Assembly: GCF_000226095.1 (NCBI RefSeq)
Contig: NC_016472.1
Location: forward strand, 3,100,001 to 3,164,000
DNA length: 64,000 nucleotides
Direction of reading: 5' to 3'
Origin: Thermothelomyces thermophilus ATCC 42464
Lineage: Eukaryota > Ascomycota > Sordariomycetes > Sordariales > Chaetomiaceae
Shown: positions 37,015 through 47,534 of the stretch, one piece after another
Layout of the letters: the number at the start of each line of letters is the position of its first letter
Position numbering within the stretch: position 1 is the stretch's first letter
Notes under the pieces: model-generated
The model's database searches: none
Seen by the model: only the letters and a program-made list of their open reading frames with translations
What the model was told of the DNA's origin: nothing
Translations under genes and position numbers: made by a program

Positions 37015-38608
37015 ATGCCCACCGAATCGGCCAACCCCGCGTCTGCATCGATTGCCCCTCCCAGCATGTCGCCCGCTACCAAGGAAATGCTTGCCCGCGT
37101 GCGGCAGATGATCCCGCCAATGCTGGAGAAGTTCCATAAGGGTGAGCTTGATACGGGAAGGCTGTGGTATGATGAAGCGCTGATGAAGGTTATAGGCCAG
37201 CTCGGTCGGGTGGGCGTCATTGGCGGCAGTGAAGACTACACTGGCGCGCCGTACTTCTCGGCGATGGCGAGTGCCCGGTTGGGGTGTGACATGGTATGTT
37301 TTGCATCTCTTCTCTCATCTCACTCACTTGCTGTTGTATTGGGGGGGCTGGAGATGGTCAGGACAAGTGGACGGGGAGTGGGAAGCTGTCTACGAGGAGA
37401 AGCAGAAGATCGCTGGCTTCAACCGACTCGGCTCCCCCCTCCCCCCTCCCCCTTCTCGACGATCTCATGACCGTTGCCCTCTCACAATACTCCTCTCCCA
37501 GGCAATATGTATAAGAACACACATACTCATATAGCTCACAGTCCCACGTAATCTGCACTCCAACCGCGGCGACGGTGATCAAGAGCTACTCCCCCAACCT
37601 GATGGTCCACCCCTTGATGCGCTCCTCGCCCTCGTCGCCAGGCAACCCGTCCTCCTCCTCCTCCGCCTCCGCCGCCTCCGCCTCCTCGGGAGACACGGAC
37701 GCGACCGAGATCGCGAACCGCATCATCCCGCTCCTCGACCGGCTGCACGTCCTCGTCGTCGGCCCGGGGCTCGGGCGCGACCCGCTGATGCAGGACACGT
37801 GCGCGCGCGTGGTCCGCGCGGCGCGCGACAAGGGGATGCCGATGGTGCTGGACGCCGACGCGCTGCAGCTGGTCCAGCGCGACCCGTCGCTCGTGCGCGG
37901 GTACGGGCTCGCCGTGCTGACGCCCAACGTGGTCGAGTTCGGGCGGCTGACGGGCGCGCTCGGCGTCGACGACGACGACCAGGTCCGCGCCGCCGCCGCC
38001 GCCGCCGCCACCGCCCGGGGGGGGGAGGAGGAGGAGACGGCCAAGGTGGAGGCCCTCGCGCGCGCCCTGGGCGGCGTCATGGTCCTCCAGAAGGGCCCCA
38101 AGGACCACCTCAGCGACGGCAACGTCACCTTCACCGTCGATCTCGAGGGCGGCAGGAAGAGGAGCGGCGGACAGGGGGACACGCTGACGGGGAGCATCGC
38201 TACCTTCCTCGCGTGGCGCAAGGCGTACCTGGACGGGATCTGGGAGACGGGGGGGAGGCTGAAGGAGGAGGAGCTGGTCGGGCTGGCCGTGTTTGGGGGC
38301 AGCGCGATCACGAGGGTGAGTTCCGGTTCTACGGTTGCTTTACGAGGGATACATTCTAGATCGTTCCCAACCCCCCCTCCCCTTCTTCCCTTCTTCCCTT
38401 CTTTCCTTATGATGATGATGATGATGATGATGAGGATGATGAGATGGCTAACGAGGTCGTCATATCAATCCACTAGGAGTGCTCACGCCTGGCCTTTGCT
38501 AAGAAGGGCCGCAGCCTGCAAGCCAGCGATCTCACCGACGAGGTACACATGGCCTTCCTGAACCTCTTTGGGGAGGTGGACGACGACAGTACCGGCGCGA
38601 GGCTCTGA
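37015..38608 (+). CDS. NAXD: ATP-dependent (S)-NAD(P)H-hydrate dehydratase (YjeF C-terminal / CARKD family)
   Basis: Four exons: 37015-37141, 37196-37293, 37542-38315, 38477-38608, 376 residues. The enzyme uses ATP to dehydrate damaged NADHX/NADPHX back to NAD(P)H. Signatures: LEKFHKG joined to [25 protein letters not shown] joined to [58 protein letters not shown], and the kinase-like [14 protein letters not shown] with the catalytic Asp. The first intron (37142-37195) is 54 nt, stop-free and in frame, so unspliced mRNA would insert 18 residues into a conserved loop. A Ser/Ala-rich insert (residues about 130-150) and an acidic/Ala insert (about 240-260) interrupt the domain at surface positions. 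A shared start at TTG was rejected in favour of the ATG at 37015. Confidence 0.92.
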
Positions 38609-40368
38609 TTGAGTGGCGGCTGCGCGGACTTGCCAACGATCCCCCGTGTGGTTACTTCGCGGGGATGCAGTCGACTCCTGCAGGGAATGGTGGTACGGGA
38701 GATGGCCTGCGCGCTGTGACCTCCTGCAGGCAGCGAAGGGAGTCCTAAACTTCATTTCGGACAAGTCTCGCAGATTCTCTCAGCCAACCCTGGCGCGTCC
38801 GAGGCGTACGGGTTCACATACATGCGCAGTACATACATACACACACAGATCTCTTGTGATACCGATCGATGCGCTATCGGGGCACCTGCAGGTACGCGGG
38901 CGCGCGCGCGTGTCTGTGTGCGTGCACAGGCGGGGAGCAAACCATATATTGTTGTGCGCCGCGCCGTCGGGGAGTCTCCGCGAGCGAGGTGTAAGGTAGA
39001 AAGGTGAAAAAGAAGACAAAAAAAATTTCGAAACATTCCTCTTCTCTAGGACCTCAACACTGGGGGTTCTGGTACGTATTATGGCTTCACCGCTTTAGCA
39101 TCCCCGCACTTGATTGCTTCCGCATGGGTTGGAGAGAGACACAGCCTGCCACTGGCAGGACTGAATAATAAACAATCAGGCTGGAACACCCAGGGGAAGA
39201 GCTAGGACTTTGCCCTCGGACCTTGGTTACACCCGTCGGTCGGGAAGCAGATGCACGAGATTGAAGACGCAACGGTCTCTGCGACCCCTCCGCGGCCGGT
39301 GTGGAGGAGGGTGCTCCCGGCACCACTGACACATGTGTGGTACTGCAGTTAATCCGTGCATACATGGGCACAAATATTCCCCTCCTGTTATTTTGTATCA
39401 GCCACCGTCGGAGCCGTCGGAGGAGAGCAAAGGGGTGGCGTGGCTGCTGCGAGGGATCTTGTCTGTTTGGTGTACGGAGTAGTACTCCATAGTAAACTAC
39501 ACATCACAACGACTCGAGCTGTTGCTTTGCATTTTGCTCTCCCGTGAGTGGACACGTGTGTGAGCAGCGTTGGCCGTGCCAGCTGAGGGACAATGCCGCC
39601 GTTGATGGATGTACATACATACACTGCGTACATGGATGGCGCTAAGTAGGATAGCTGGGAGGGAGAGAAGAGAAATAGTGAGGGCTCGGGAGGCTGGCCT
39701 GTTCTGTCTCTCCCCATTCAAGGCACGGACACTCAAACATACTGCGTACACCATGCAGAACGGGTAGCAAATGAGACATGCGCCGTCCGGGAAACCCAAT
39801 GGGAACTGGTCGATTCGGAACCCGCGCCGCCGCCACCGGGTACATTGTCCAGACACACTACGGATACAACGCTACAGAGTACGAAAGCAGAAGACTACAC
39901 TGCGATTCTGTCGGTGTTCTCCGAGTGCGCAGCACGCAACAGAAGACATACATACGTACACCACACCACCCTGAGGCGGGGTACCTAGACAATTGAAAGA
40001 CGTGTTCGGTCCAAGATGCGGAGTTACCCGGTTTCCTACATCAGGGGTCTCGTCCTGGTGCCCTCTGGGGGACGGGTACTCGATCCATAGTCGATCAGCT
40101 TTGCATTTTCTCCCCACCATCTCTGAGCGTCCATTTGCTCTCCCCTCATATTTCAGCTCTTTAGCTAGAAATGGGGGCCGAGAGAGAGAATTTCGGATCA
40201 TCTGTTCCTATCTGTCATATGTCACAGGGATTGCGCAATAATATAGGCAGGGATGTTGATATAACAGAAAAATACATACAGTGGGGGAGGAAAGGGAGGA
40301 GAGGAATGAGGGAGCAAAAAGTGGAAGGATAATAAAGTTGGATGGAGAAAAAGAGCAAAGAAAAAAAA
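38609..40368. other. Gene-poor region left of the 5S gene
   Basis: About 1.8 kb with (CATA)n-type runs at 38817-38848, 39608-39622 and 39948-39957, a (GCGC)n run at 38897-38912 and a TACGGAGTA motif. Short frames on both strands are not protein-like. Confidence 0.5.
39473..39481 (+). repeat. TACGGAGTA motif copy 2
   Basis: Exact 9-mer followed directly by GTACTCCATA, making an imperfect palindrome. Confidence 0.8.
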
Positions 40369-40369
40369 A
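40361..40369 (-). terminator. Pol III T-run after 5S rRNA
   Basis: Nine consecutive A on the plus strand, read as T on the minus strand, begin exactly at the 3' end of the 5S gene. Confidence 0.8.
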
Positions 40370-40487
40370 CATACAACACCGGGGATTCCCCAGTCGTCAC
40401 CGACCTGAGTACTAGTCCGGCGGTCAGTAGCTTATCGCGGGGAGAGCGGACGGGATCCCGAGTTCTCTACTGCCTATGGCCGTATGT
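40369..40487 (-). rRNA. 5S ribosomal RNA
   Basis: On the minus strand a 119-nt sequence starts ACATACGGCCATAGGC and ends GGTGTTGTATGT. The ends pair (ACATAC with GTATGT, helix I). GGGATCCCGTCCGCTC is the conserved loop B/helix III region of 5S. The internal promoter parts are present: an A-box-like GCGATAAGCTACTGAC and a C-box-like AGGTCGGTGACGACTGGGG. AATCCCCGGTG closes the 3' side. Length, ends and internal boxes match the dispersed 5S genes of filamentous ascomycetes, which lie singly among protein genes. A T-run terminator follows directly. Confidence 0.92.
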
Positions 40488-43400
40488 GCTTAGCACTGCT
40501 GCTAGTTGGAATTGATATCCTTCTTGTCTCTCGGCAACAGTTGCGGCGGAGGCTGGGGAGGCTGCGACCATCACTTGTATACTATAGTGGAAGGGAGGCG
40601 CCATATCAGGTATCCACAAGCTTGTCTACGGAAAAGGCGGACGCACGGGTTCCCTTGAGATGGTGAGAGATGAATGCGAAGGCGTGCCGACAGACCTCAG
40701 GTCTTGTCAGGTAGGGTTGAGTACCCGGGCATCCGATGCCGGGCAAACGACACGCAGCAGACGTGTTACCTCGCAGCTTCTTTCTGTAAGTGATATCAGT
40801 GGTCAGTCTCCCCGTCACCGCAGGAGGGAGCAAGCCGCATGGTCGGCACCACTTCCGTTCACGGCTTTGGATCCTTCGCAGCCTGTCGGGGGTCTGAAGG
40901 AATATGCGAGCCCAACCTCACATGATGTGCATCTTCCCCCCCCTCTCTCCCCTCAAAAAAAACCACCCTGCATTCAAGAAGCAAATGGACGAAGGGATCC
41001 TGTGCGAAGTGAGCGCTATCGACGCTTCCTCAGTCAACACTTGGTAGGAATGGCCCTCTGTCGCTGCTATCAAGTAGTCGTAGAAACAAACCCGACGGTT
41101 TTGTTCCGGGGTACGAAGTACTCCATACCTCGGAGTGCTGCGTCATAGACCGCCGTGAGCGAGGATCAGAGATCAGGACGGCAGTTCCCTGGCCAGATCT
41201 GATGCGTGGCTCAAATCTGGAAAAAAAAAAAAAAAGGTTGTGCATGCGTTGTCTCTCAGAATCTGGGAGCCGCAAAGCTGAAGGCTGATTGGAGCGCGGC
41301 AAGACGGTATCTGAGACTTACATGAGCCACCCGCACAGAGTTCCCCCCCCCCCCCCCCAACGGTCGATCACAAGTGCTGCATCCGAGAAGGGGGAAGAAA
41401 ATTAATTTTGAAAGATATTGTCTCGAACTTGGGTAAGCCAGGCACCTACCATGCAGGAAACCTGTATCTATCTGGTTTTGTCACTAGGAGCGCCGGGAAG
41501 TTGCGGTCGGTTCCCCGCTGGGATGAGAGGACGGGGCTGTCAGGCGTTGTTCGTGCAATCGCGAGCTTCGAGAGCATCATGCACGCACCCATTTGTTTGG
41601 GTCTGTGCAATGTGATGCAGCCGAAAAGCCGACATGTAGGGTTGCGCGGGGGGTAACGCAAACCACTAAACTACACTACTTGGTACACTATAGTACGGAT
41701 ACAACAAAAAGGGGCAGTCGAGTCTCGGGCATCTCGAGTGTTTTCCTGTCAAATTGCCAGATTTGTCAAACGGATCACTTGTTGGCAGCTGTGGATGCAT
41801 GTGATTGGCCAACCACAAGGGCTGGTACTTCGGTTAACCCACCTCGACCTGTTGTGGTGGTCAACTCCTGTGAGGTCCGTGCGTTATTTCCTTATAACTA
41901 AAGCTGACAACTGGCTCCTAGCTCTTTCCGCTTTGGGGAAGCCCCTCTGCTTTCGGCTTTCGCTTCCTGTATTGGCACCAAATTCCTGCCATGGTGTTGC
42001 TTTTTGGGACTTTCCCCTCAAATGATGGTTGCAAACTGTCGTTGTTACCCTTCCCAAGTGGTCGGGTCCTCCCATCACGATCTTATCCAATCCTACACTA
42101 CGCTCTATACGGAGTAGTAAACCCGTCCTGGACGGGTTTTCTGGCATTCCCGTCGGGCCCGAAGCAAGCCCGCCGGTTTTGTTTCACTCGAATACAGCTT
42201 TCTTTACTTGTCTGGGTGGCATCTTGATACTTGAGAGACAACTTGTGCAAGAGCGTTGCGGAGGGCCAGATCGCGCCCGGGCAGAGCGCGGCCGCCATGG
42301 TCGACGTTCCCTCCCCTCTCTGGCCTGTCCTGGCCTGGAAATCTTGGATATCTTGCAGCTCAAGATTCGCCAGCGACAAATCCTGATCTCTCTGCCCTAC
42401 AAAATGTATTATTCCTGGTGTAGTTCACACTAGGGCTCTTCTTGTCTTCCCCACGTTTCTCGATTGGCCTACTTTTCTCTGTGACCCTTGCCTGCTGTTT
42501 CTTAACTCGTCATAATCCTTTCATATCTCATCTGCTGCTGCTGCTGCTGCTGCTTAGATGCTCAACGCCCAAACGGAGCTGGTCGAAGGCCAGATGGTTC
42601 CTTGCCCACCGTTTGCTGCACAATCACCCACCAAACTTGGACTCGGGGCATCGTCCCTGGGCCTTATATCCAGCCCATTGGACCGTGAACCCTAGTCCGC
42701 TCTCGAGCCCGGGGACCGCACCACCGCAACCGGCGTTCTTATTTCTTTTTGTCTTCGCATTGAGGGTACAGATTGGGACAAACTTCTCTAGCGTTGTTAT
42801 TGCGACCTCCCGTCCCGGGATGCTGGCACTACACCGACACCTCGAGAAGCATCCGGCCCTAAATTTGCTTTTGTTGTTCTCTTTCTTCGCACAGCTGGGC
42901 CCTTCCCCCCCGCCTCATTTGGTCCCAAGTAGGCGCCAGCAAGTCATCAGCTTCACAAAAGAGCCTACCAGAAACCCGGGAATTCGCCGAGTGTGAGAAG
43001 AAAAGGACCGGAATTCCTCGTGGGGTCCCAGAAGTTGGTCGCCTCTTCGCGCCCTCGTCCTCCTCGACCTCATTTTCTGTGCATTGCCAATATCCTACGC
43101 TCTCTCACGTCTTCTGGTCGTGGGACCCGGACTGGACCTCTCGTTCTCGCCGTCGTGGAGTACTCATTCAAACCTAGCGCCAATTTCACCTTATTAACTC
43201 TGCGTGACGGCACTGTATCACCGGCAGCCAAACAAGTATTCGAGGTTGGCTCTGCTGCTCCCGATTCGGCCGACACACCGGTTCGAACATCCTGCGCTGC
43301 GCGCGACAGAAAGGGCAAGTAGCGGCATTTTCTTTTACCAAACATTCGGCTTCCCATATCCAGAGTCGAAGAGACACCCTCTTCTTCGCCACGCTTGAGC

Positions 43401-43554
43401 TTCGATAAGCAAGCGCCTGGCCAAGAAGGACATCAACCCTACGTTTCTCAACCTCATCCGCTTTTGGGTAAGTTGCTCCGACGTTTTGTTGACGCCGGGA
43501 CCGGTTTCTGACCATGTTCTAGCCTTTGAAGTCGTCCAGCCTTCAACCTCCATC
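40488..43554. other. Gene-poor region right of the 5S gene, with probable 5' UTR at its end
   Basis: About 3 kb. Poly-A at 41220-41235, poly-C at 41342-41358, (CTG)n at 42534-42553 and one TACGGAGTA at 42108. The last part (about 42400-43554) is pyrimidine-rich and carries a likely 5' UTR intron at 43467-43522 (GTAAGT to TTCTAG) for the next gene. I find no supported separate gene. Confidence 0.5.
42108..42116 (+). repeat. TACGGAGTA motif copy 3
   Basis: Exact 9-mer in intergenic DNA upstream of the 43555 gene. Confidence 0.8.
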
Positions 43555-45468
43555 ATGGCTACGGGATATGAAAAGTTCGATAAGCAGCTTGACCGACTGG
43601 AAAAGCTGTTTTCCAGGAAGAAGAGAGCCGCATACTCTCATGACTCCGCTGCCACGGGGATTAGACCGACGACACCAATGCCCTTCCTGACGAACTCCAA
43701 TGCGACGACGGCCCAGGCATTCCCGGTGCCACCATATCTCCGACCGACATCCTCCCGGATGATGGCTAGGGAAGAGGTGCTCTTGCAACCCCTCTGGGCA
43801 CGGCGGGCTAGGAGCCTTCCAGAGTCACCAAGCGCACCTCGTATTAAAACCGCGGCATTTAGCGGTCACAATACAGACGAGAAAGGCCCCTCCATTCCGG
43901 CTCGACACTCCTCGGGCTACCCTGGTATAGCTCAGCGACCTTCGTCTCCCTACCCCGGCTCAAACGTTGATGACCCGTCAACGAAGCTCTTGCAGTTCAG
44001 CTTCTCGACAGCCTCAAGAGAGTCGGAATGCAACTCATCGCCGCGGCGCTCCAGACCCAGTGTGAGGTCGCATCGGTCCCCATCGGTTTCAGTCTCTCCG
44101 AGGGCTCGACTCGACCGGAAGCGGTGCTCCACTGAATTCCAACAACCATTCCCTTCTCAAGGAAATGAACGAGGCGTTCACGGAGATTCGTCTCAATCAG
44201 AGAATCCGTCTGCTTTGCCGTCGTTGCAGCGAGAAGAGCGCTGTTCAGGAACGGCATTGTCTGAACATTCGTCGCCGTCCTTGTCGCCGAGTCTCCCTTC
44301 CAAAGACAAACCTAAGCTCGGGCGGTTGAACAGCAGGCAGTGCACAGTTTCACACCGACAAAGTAGCCTGTCGATCTCTGGCACCACTATCCGGCAGCTT
44401 AGTGAAGCCTTGCGCGAGTCGACCAGTCTCTCTCAGCTGTCCCGTGCGAGGGATACAAACCCCAACCCGGACCCGATACTCAAGGAACCCAGCGTCAATG
44501 ACTTTCTCTCCTTGAGCGATGACGATATCGCAGACGAGCATGCTGCCTCTCGGGTTCAACTATCGGTGTCTGACCCACCGACCTTTCCACTGCCCCCAAA
44601 TCCATCGCCTGCCTCGTCGCCCATCCGGACGAGACCTGCTTTTCCGCTGCTCACGCTCTCTCCTCCGCTGGCCAGTCGGCCTGCCGCCGCCGCCGCCATC
44701 GAGGCTGCCCGTATCGCGGCAAAGTACAAGTTTGACCTTGTTTACGTCGTCAATCTGTGGCCAAGCCACATCAGCCGCTCCGGCTGTTCCTCCCCTTCCG
44801 GTCGATCCTGCGGCACCCCTCACCCCGCGTCTCCCTCCAGAACTACTCCATTCTCACCACCTGGCAGCCCCGATCCTACCACGCCTCACCCCGCGTCTCC
44901 CTCCAGAACTACTCCATTCTCACCACCTGGCAGCCCCGATCCTACCACGCCAAGTTCCGACAGTGATATGACGGGGCGCCTGCTCGCCGCTTACGGCTTG
45001 TCTTCCATCACGTGTCCCTTCCGCATCTCTGCACCGGTTCACCAAAACGTGCTCCGCAGCCAAGGGTGGCTGGAATACCGCAACGAGACGGGCGCCCGCG
45101 ACGAGTTCGCTTGTGGCTACAGCTGTTCCTTCTACACGGGCTACAGCCCGGTCAGAGGCCACGGGAGCGACGCCGCCAGCTCAGAAGGCCAGTGCAAATA
45201 CCAAGAGCGCCAGAACCAGGACAAGCCCGCCAACCGCGGCATCGTTTTCGCCGCGTTCCGGGTTCCGCGCGAGGACGGCAGCCCCGTGTTCAGCAACGCC
45301 ACAGAGCTTGAGGCGCTCCACAAAGACGCCGAAGCTCTTGTCGACATGCTGATCAATACCCGCACGGCCCGCTGGCGGCGACGTGCCCCAACTACGCCGT
45401 CGCGCTGGCGTGTCGCGGGCGGCAGTAGCCAGCCGCTGAAGCCTAGTGAGCCACCAGTTGCCATCTAG
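43555..45468 (+). CDS. Ser/Pro-rich protein with conserved-looking C-terminal domain, function unknown
   Basis: From the ATG at 43555 (MATGYEKFDKQLDRLEKLFS) to TAG 45466-45468: 637 residues. The reading frame stays open upstream through a clean intron (43467-43522) back to about 43320 without an ATG, so either this is 5' UTR or the protein is longer. The first 400 residues are disordered, Ser/Pro/Arg-rich with many SP sites. A folded part follows: AIEAARIAAKYKFDLVYVVN, LWPSHISR, then MTGRLLAAYGLSSITCPF, GWLEYRNE, ACGYSCSFYTGYS and NRGIVFAAFRVPREDG, a pattern I associate with uncharacterised ascomycete proteins. An exact 66-bp tandem duplication lies between the LWP and MTGR blocks. No function is assigned. 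Confidence 0.75.
   Translation: MATGYEKFDKQLDRLEKLFSRKKRAAYSHDSAATGIRPTTPMPFLTNSNATTAQAFPVPPYLRPTSSRMMAREEVLLQPLWARRARSLPESPSAPRIKTAAFSGHNTDEKGPSIPARHSSGYPGIAQRPSSPYPGSNVDDPSTKLLQFSFSTASRESECNSSPRRSRPSVRSHRSPSVSVSPRARLDRKRCSTEFQQPFPSQGNERGVHGDSSQSENPSALPSLQREERCSGTALSEHSSPSLSPSLPSKDKPKLGRLNSRQCTVSHRQSSLSISGTTIRQLSEALRESTSLSQLSRARDTNPNPDPILKEPSVNDFLSLSDDDIADEHAASRVQLSVSDPPTFPLPPNPSPASSPIRTRPAFPLLTLSPPLASRPAAAAAIEAARIAAKYKFDLVYVVNLWPSHISRSGCSSPSGRSCGTPHPASPSRTTPFSPPGSPDPTTPHPASPSRTTPFSPPGSPDPTTPSSDSDMTGRLLAAYGLSSITCPFRISAPVHQNVLRSQGWLEYRNETGARDEFACGYSCSFYTGYSPVRGHGSDAASSEGQCKYQERQNQDKPANRGIVFAAFRVPREDGSPVFSNATELEALHKDAEALVDMLINTRTARWRRRAPTTPSRWRVAGGSSQPLKPSEPPVAI
44818..44949 (+). repeat. Perfect tandem duplication of 66 bp inside coding sequence
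   Basis: 44818-44883 and 44884-44949 are identical by eye. Each unit encodes 22 residues (PHPASPSRTTPFSPPGSPD plus PTT), so the frame is kept. Confidence 0.9.
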
Positions 45469-46455
45469 GCTGCTAAGATCGAGCGCCTCCTTGTCTCAAA
45501 GATTTGGACGTACGGCGGCTGGATAGTCATGTCTTGCGGACCGGAGCCGGAAGCATTTGAATGCACGCGTGTTCTGCGATCATTGCCAAGCGCCACTTGA
45601 GGTCATTCTCGATCAAACTGGGACTATTCGGATTTCAACATGAACCGGAACACCAATCTTTAACCGCGGCGAGGGTGGGCGCATAATGGTGCCCAGCTAT
45701 GTCCTTGCCTTTTCTCTCTGTTTTTGGGTCAAGTGATGGACCGGGAAAATAAAATAAAAAAATAGGATGACGGATGCAGCATCAGGGAGGGTTTCTACGT
45801 CAGTTGAGTACTCCGTACAGTACCTTAGATGGCGATGAGTTATTGGCAAATGGAGGGCAAAAAAAGGTCGCGGGATAGAGTAAAAGTTTTCGTTCCAGAT
45901 ACTTCTGCTCGTTGTCATTCAAAAATGAATATGACGGTTGAACTAAGGCCTTACTATGACTACATACACCATGAACACCACGACCACCTTTGAGGCTTAC
46001 TCGGGGTGACGAATGGGTTAAAGAGCCCATGCCATTGGGCTGAGTCTGTGTTTGCTGGAAGTGACGCAACGAGAAGGGTGGCACGCTTCAACGCTGATCA
46101 ACACAATTCATGCTCGTAACCAAGGTTACAGCCAGCAGGGAAGTGGTCACGGAATCTAAGGGAATTGGCAAGCCGGCATGGGCGCCGGTCGGACTCTGAG
46201 GCCGTGGCTCGACTGAAATCTCAGATCGAGCAGTGGGAACGAGAGGACTCGCCCAAGTAGAGGAAGCTGCATTTACACGCTCTTTTGAGAGAACCCAACG
46301 ATCCCATTGTCCATGAATCCCGCAAAAGCAAGCACCACCCCCCAGAGATTCCGATGGTGCTGAGCCCTGAACTCCCCGCTCCCTGCCCGAAATGCCCGTT
46401 TTTTTCCCTTCCCGCTTGCCTACCCCCCGGGTCAACCTCCTCATCATGCCCAGAT
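45469..46455. other. Intergenic, convergent 3' regions
   Basis: About 990 bp between the Ser/Pro-rich gene (+) and RPL11 (-). It holds one TACTCCGTA copy at 45809-45817 and A-rich runs near 45750. No gene is supported. Confidence 0.5.
45809..45817 (-). repeat. TACGGAGTA motif copy 4
   Basis: Exact reverse complement TACTCCGTA, followed by CAGTACC. Confidence 0.8.
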
Positions 46456-47119
46456 TTAGCGGACAATGGCGTCGAAGCGCTGCTTGAACCACCTGATGGT
46501 GTCCTCGCGGGTGATGCGGTGGCTGGCACCGATCCTGGCCTTGGCGCGGCGGCGGCGGGCGACGCGCTCACCGGGGCGGGTCATGCAGCAGTAGAAGTCC
46601 ATGCCGTAGATACCGATGCCCGGGTCGTACTTGATGCCCAGGTCGATGTGCTCGCTGATACCGAAGCCGAAGTTGCCGGTCTCGCTGAAGTTGCGCCTGC
46701 GGAGCTCGTACTCCTTGACCTTGAGACCGCGCTCAAGAATCTCCTCGGCCTTGGGGCCGCGGACGGTGACGTGCACCGCAATCTTTTCGTTACGGCGGAT
46801 ACCGAACTGGCGGACGGTGTACCGGGCCTTGCCTGAGTGCACATGTCAGCGAGAGAGAGAGACCTTCTTTTTTATAAAGGCTTTCGGCAAAAAATGAAAA
46901 AAAAAAAAAAAACTCACTGTAGACCGGTGTCTGGCCGGAGAGCTGCTCCAGCACCTTGGCAGCACGGGTCAGTCTGTCACCAGACTCGCCGACCGAGATG
47001 TTCAGGACGAGCTTCTGGATGCGGAGCTCCCGCATCGGGTTCTGGGCCTTCTCAGACTAAATCATCTTGTTAGTAACGCTTCTCGAAAGAAGAATGCGCA
47101 ATCGCTGAGCGCTTACCAT
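46456..47119 (-). CDS. RPL11: 60S ribosomal protein L11 (uL5)
   Basis: Three coding exons on the minus strand: 47117-47119 (the ATG only), 46918-47056, 46456-46832; 172 residues. Exon 2 reads [20 protein letters not shown] and [19 protein letters not shown]; exon 3 continues [19 protein letters not shown] to [15 protein letters not shown]. The protein binds 5S rRNA with L5 and joins the central protuberance of the 60S subunit. An intron directly after the start codon is common in fungal ribosomal protein genes, and here it leaves a three-base coding exon. It shares a 415-bp divergent region with SmB. Interestingly a 5S gene lies 6 kb away, but this is probably chance. Confidence 0.96.
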
Positions 47120-47534
47120 GGCGGCGGTGTTGTCGGTAAATCGGTGCTGGGCGACGTCGTCGATGAACCAGAAATTTGGAAGAGCGAGGTCGATTTTCGT
47201 GCCCCGAATTTGAGATTGTGCGTGTGGGGATCAGCTTGCCTGCCGGATAGGGAATGTGGTGGGGGACAGGCTTGTGGCGTGAAGCGACCATTGTGGCTGC
47301 TCTTCACTATCCACTGTGGCTGGAGCGTCCGAGCTCCATTGTCCTCTTCAGCCTCGCGTTCAAATTTCCAAGGCGGCTCGCCTCCACCACGCTATCGACC
47401 ATCCCGCGCGTCACTTCGAAGCCTCCGCCGAGACCAAGAAGAGACCGCAACTGACGAGGTTGAACAAACCTGTCTACACAATAACCAATTTTTTGCACAT
47501 TTGAAGGAGCTACTCTGTAGCATCTTTCGCAAAG
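47120..47534. promoter_or_regulatory. Divergent promoter region RPL11 / SmB
   Basis: 415 bp between start codons on opposite strands, so two highly expressed RNA-biology genes probably share it. I cannot name a factor site. Confidence 0.55.

Noticed and set aside
38408-38442. (ATG)n run in NAXD intron 3 as coding sequence
   Set aside because: Lies between a GTGAGT donor at 38316 and a CACTAG acceptor at 38476; the conserved C-terminus needs it removed.
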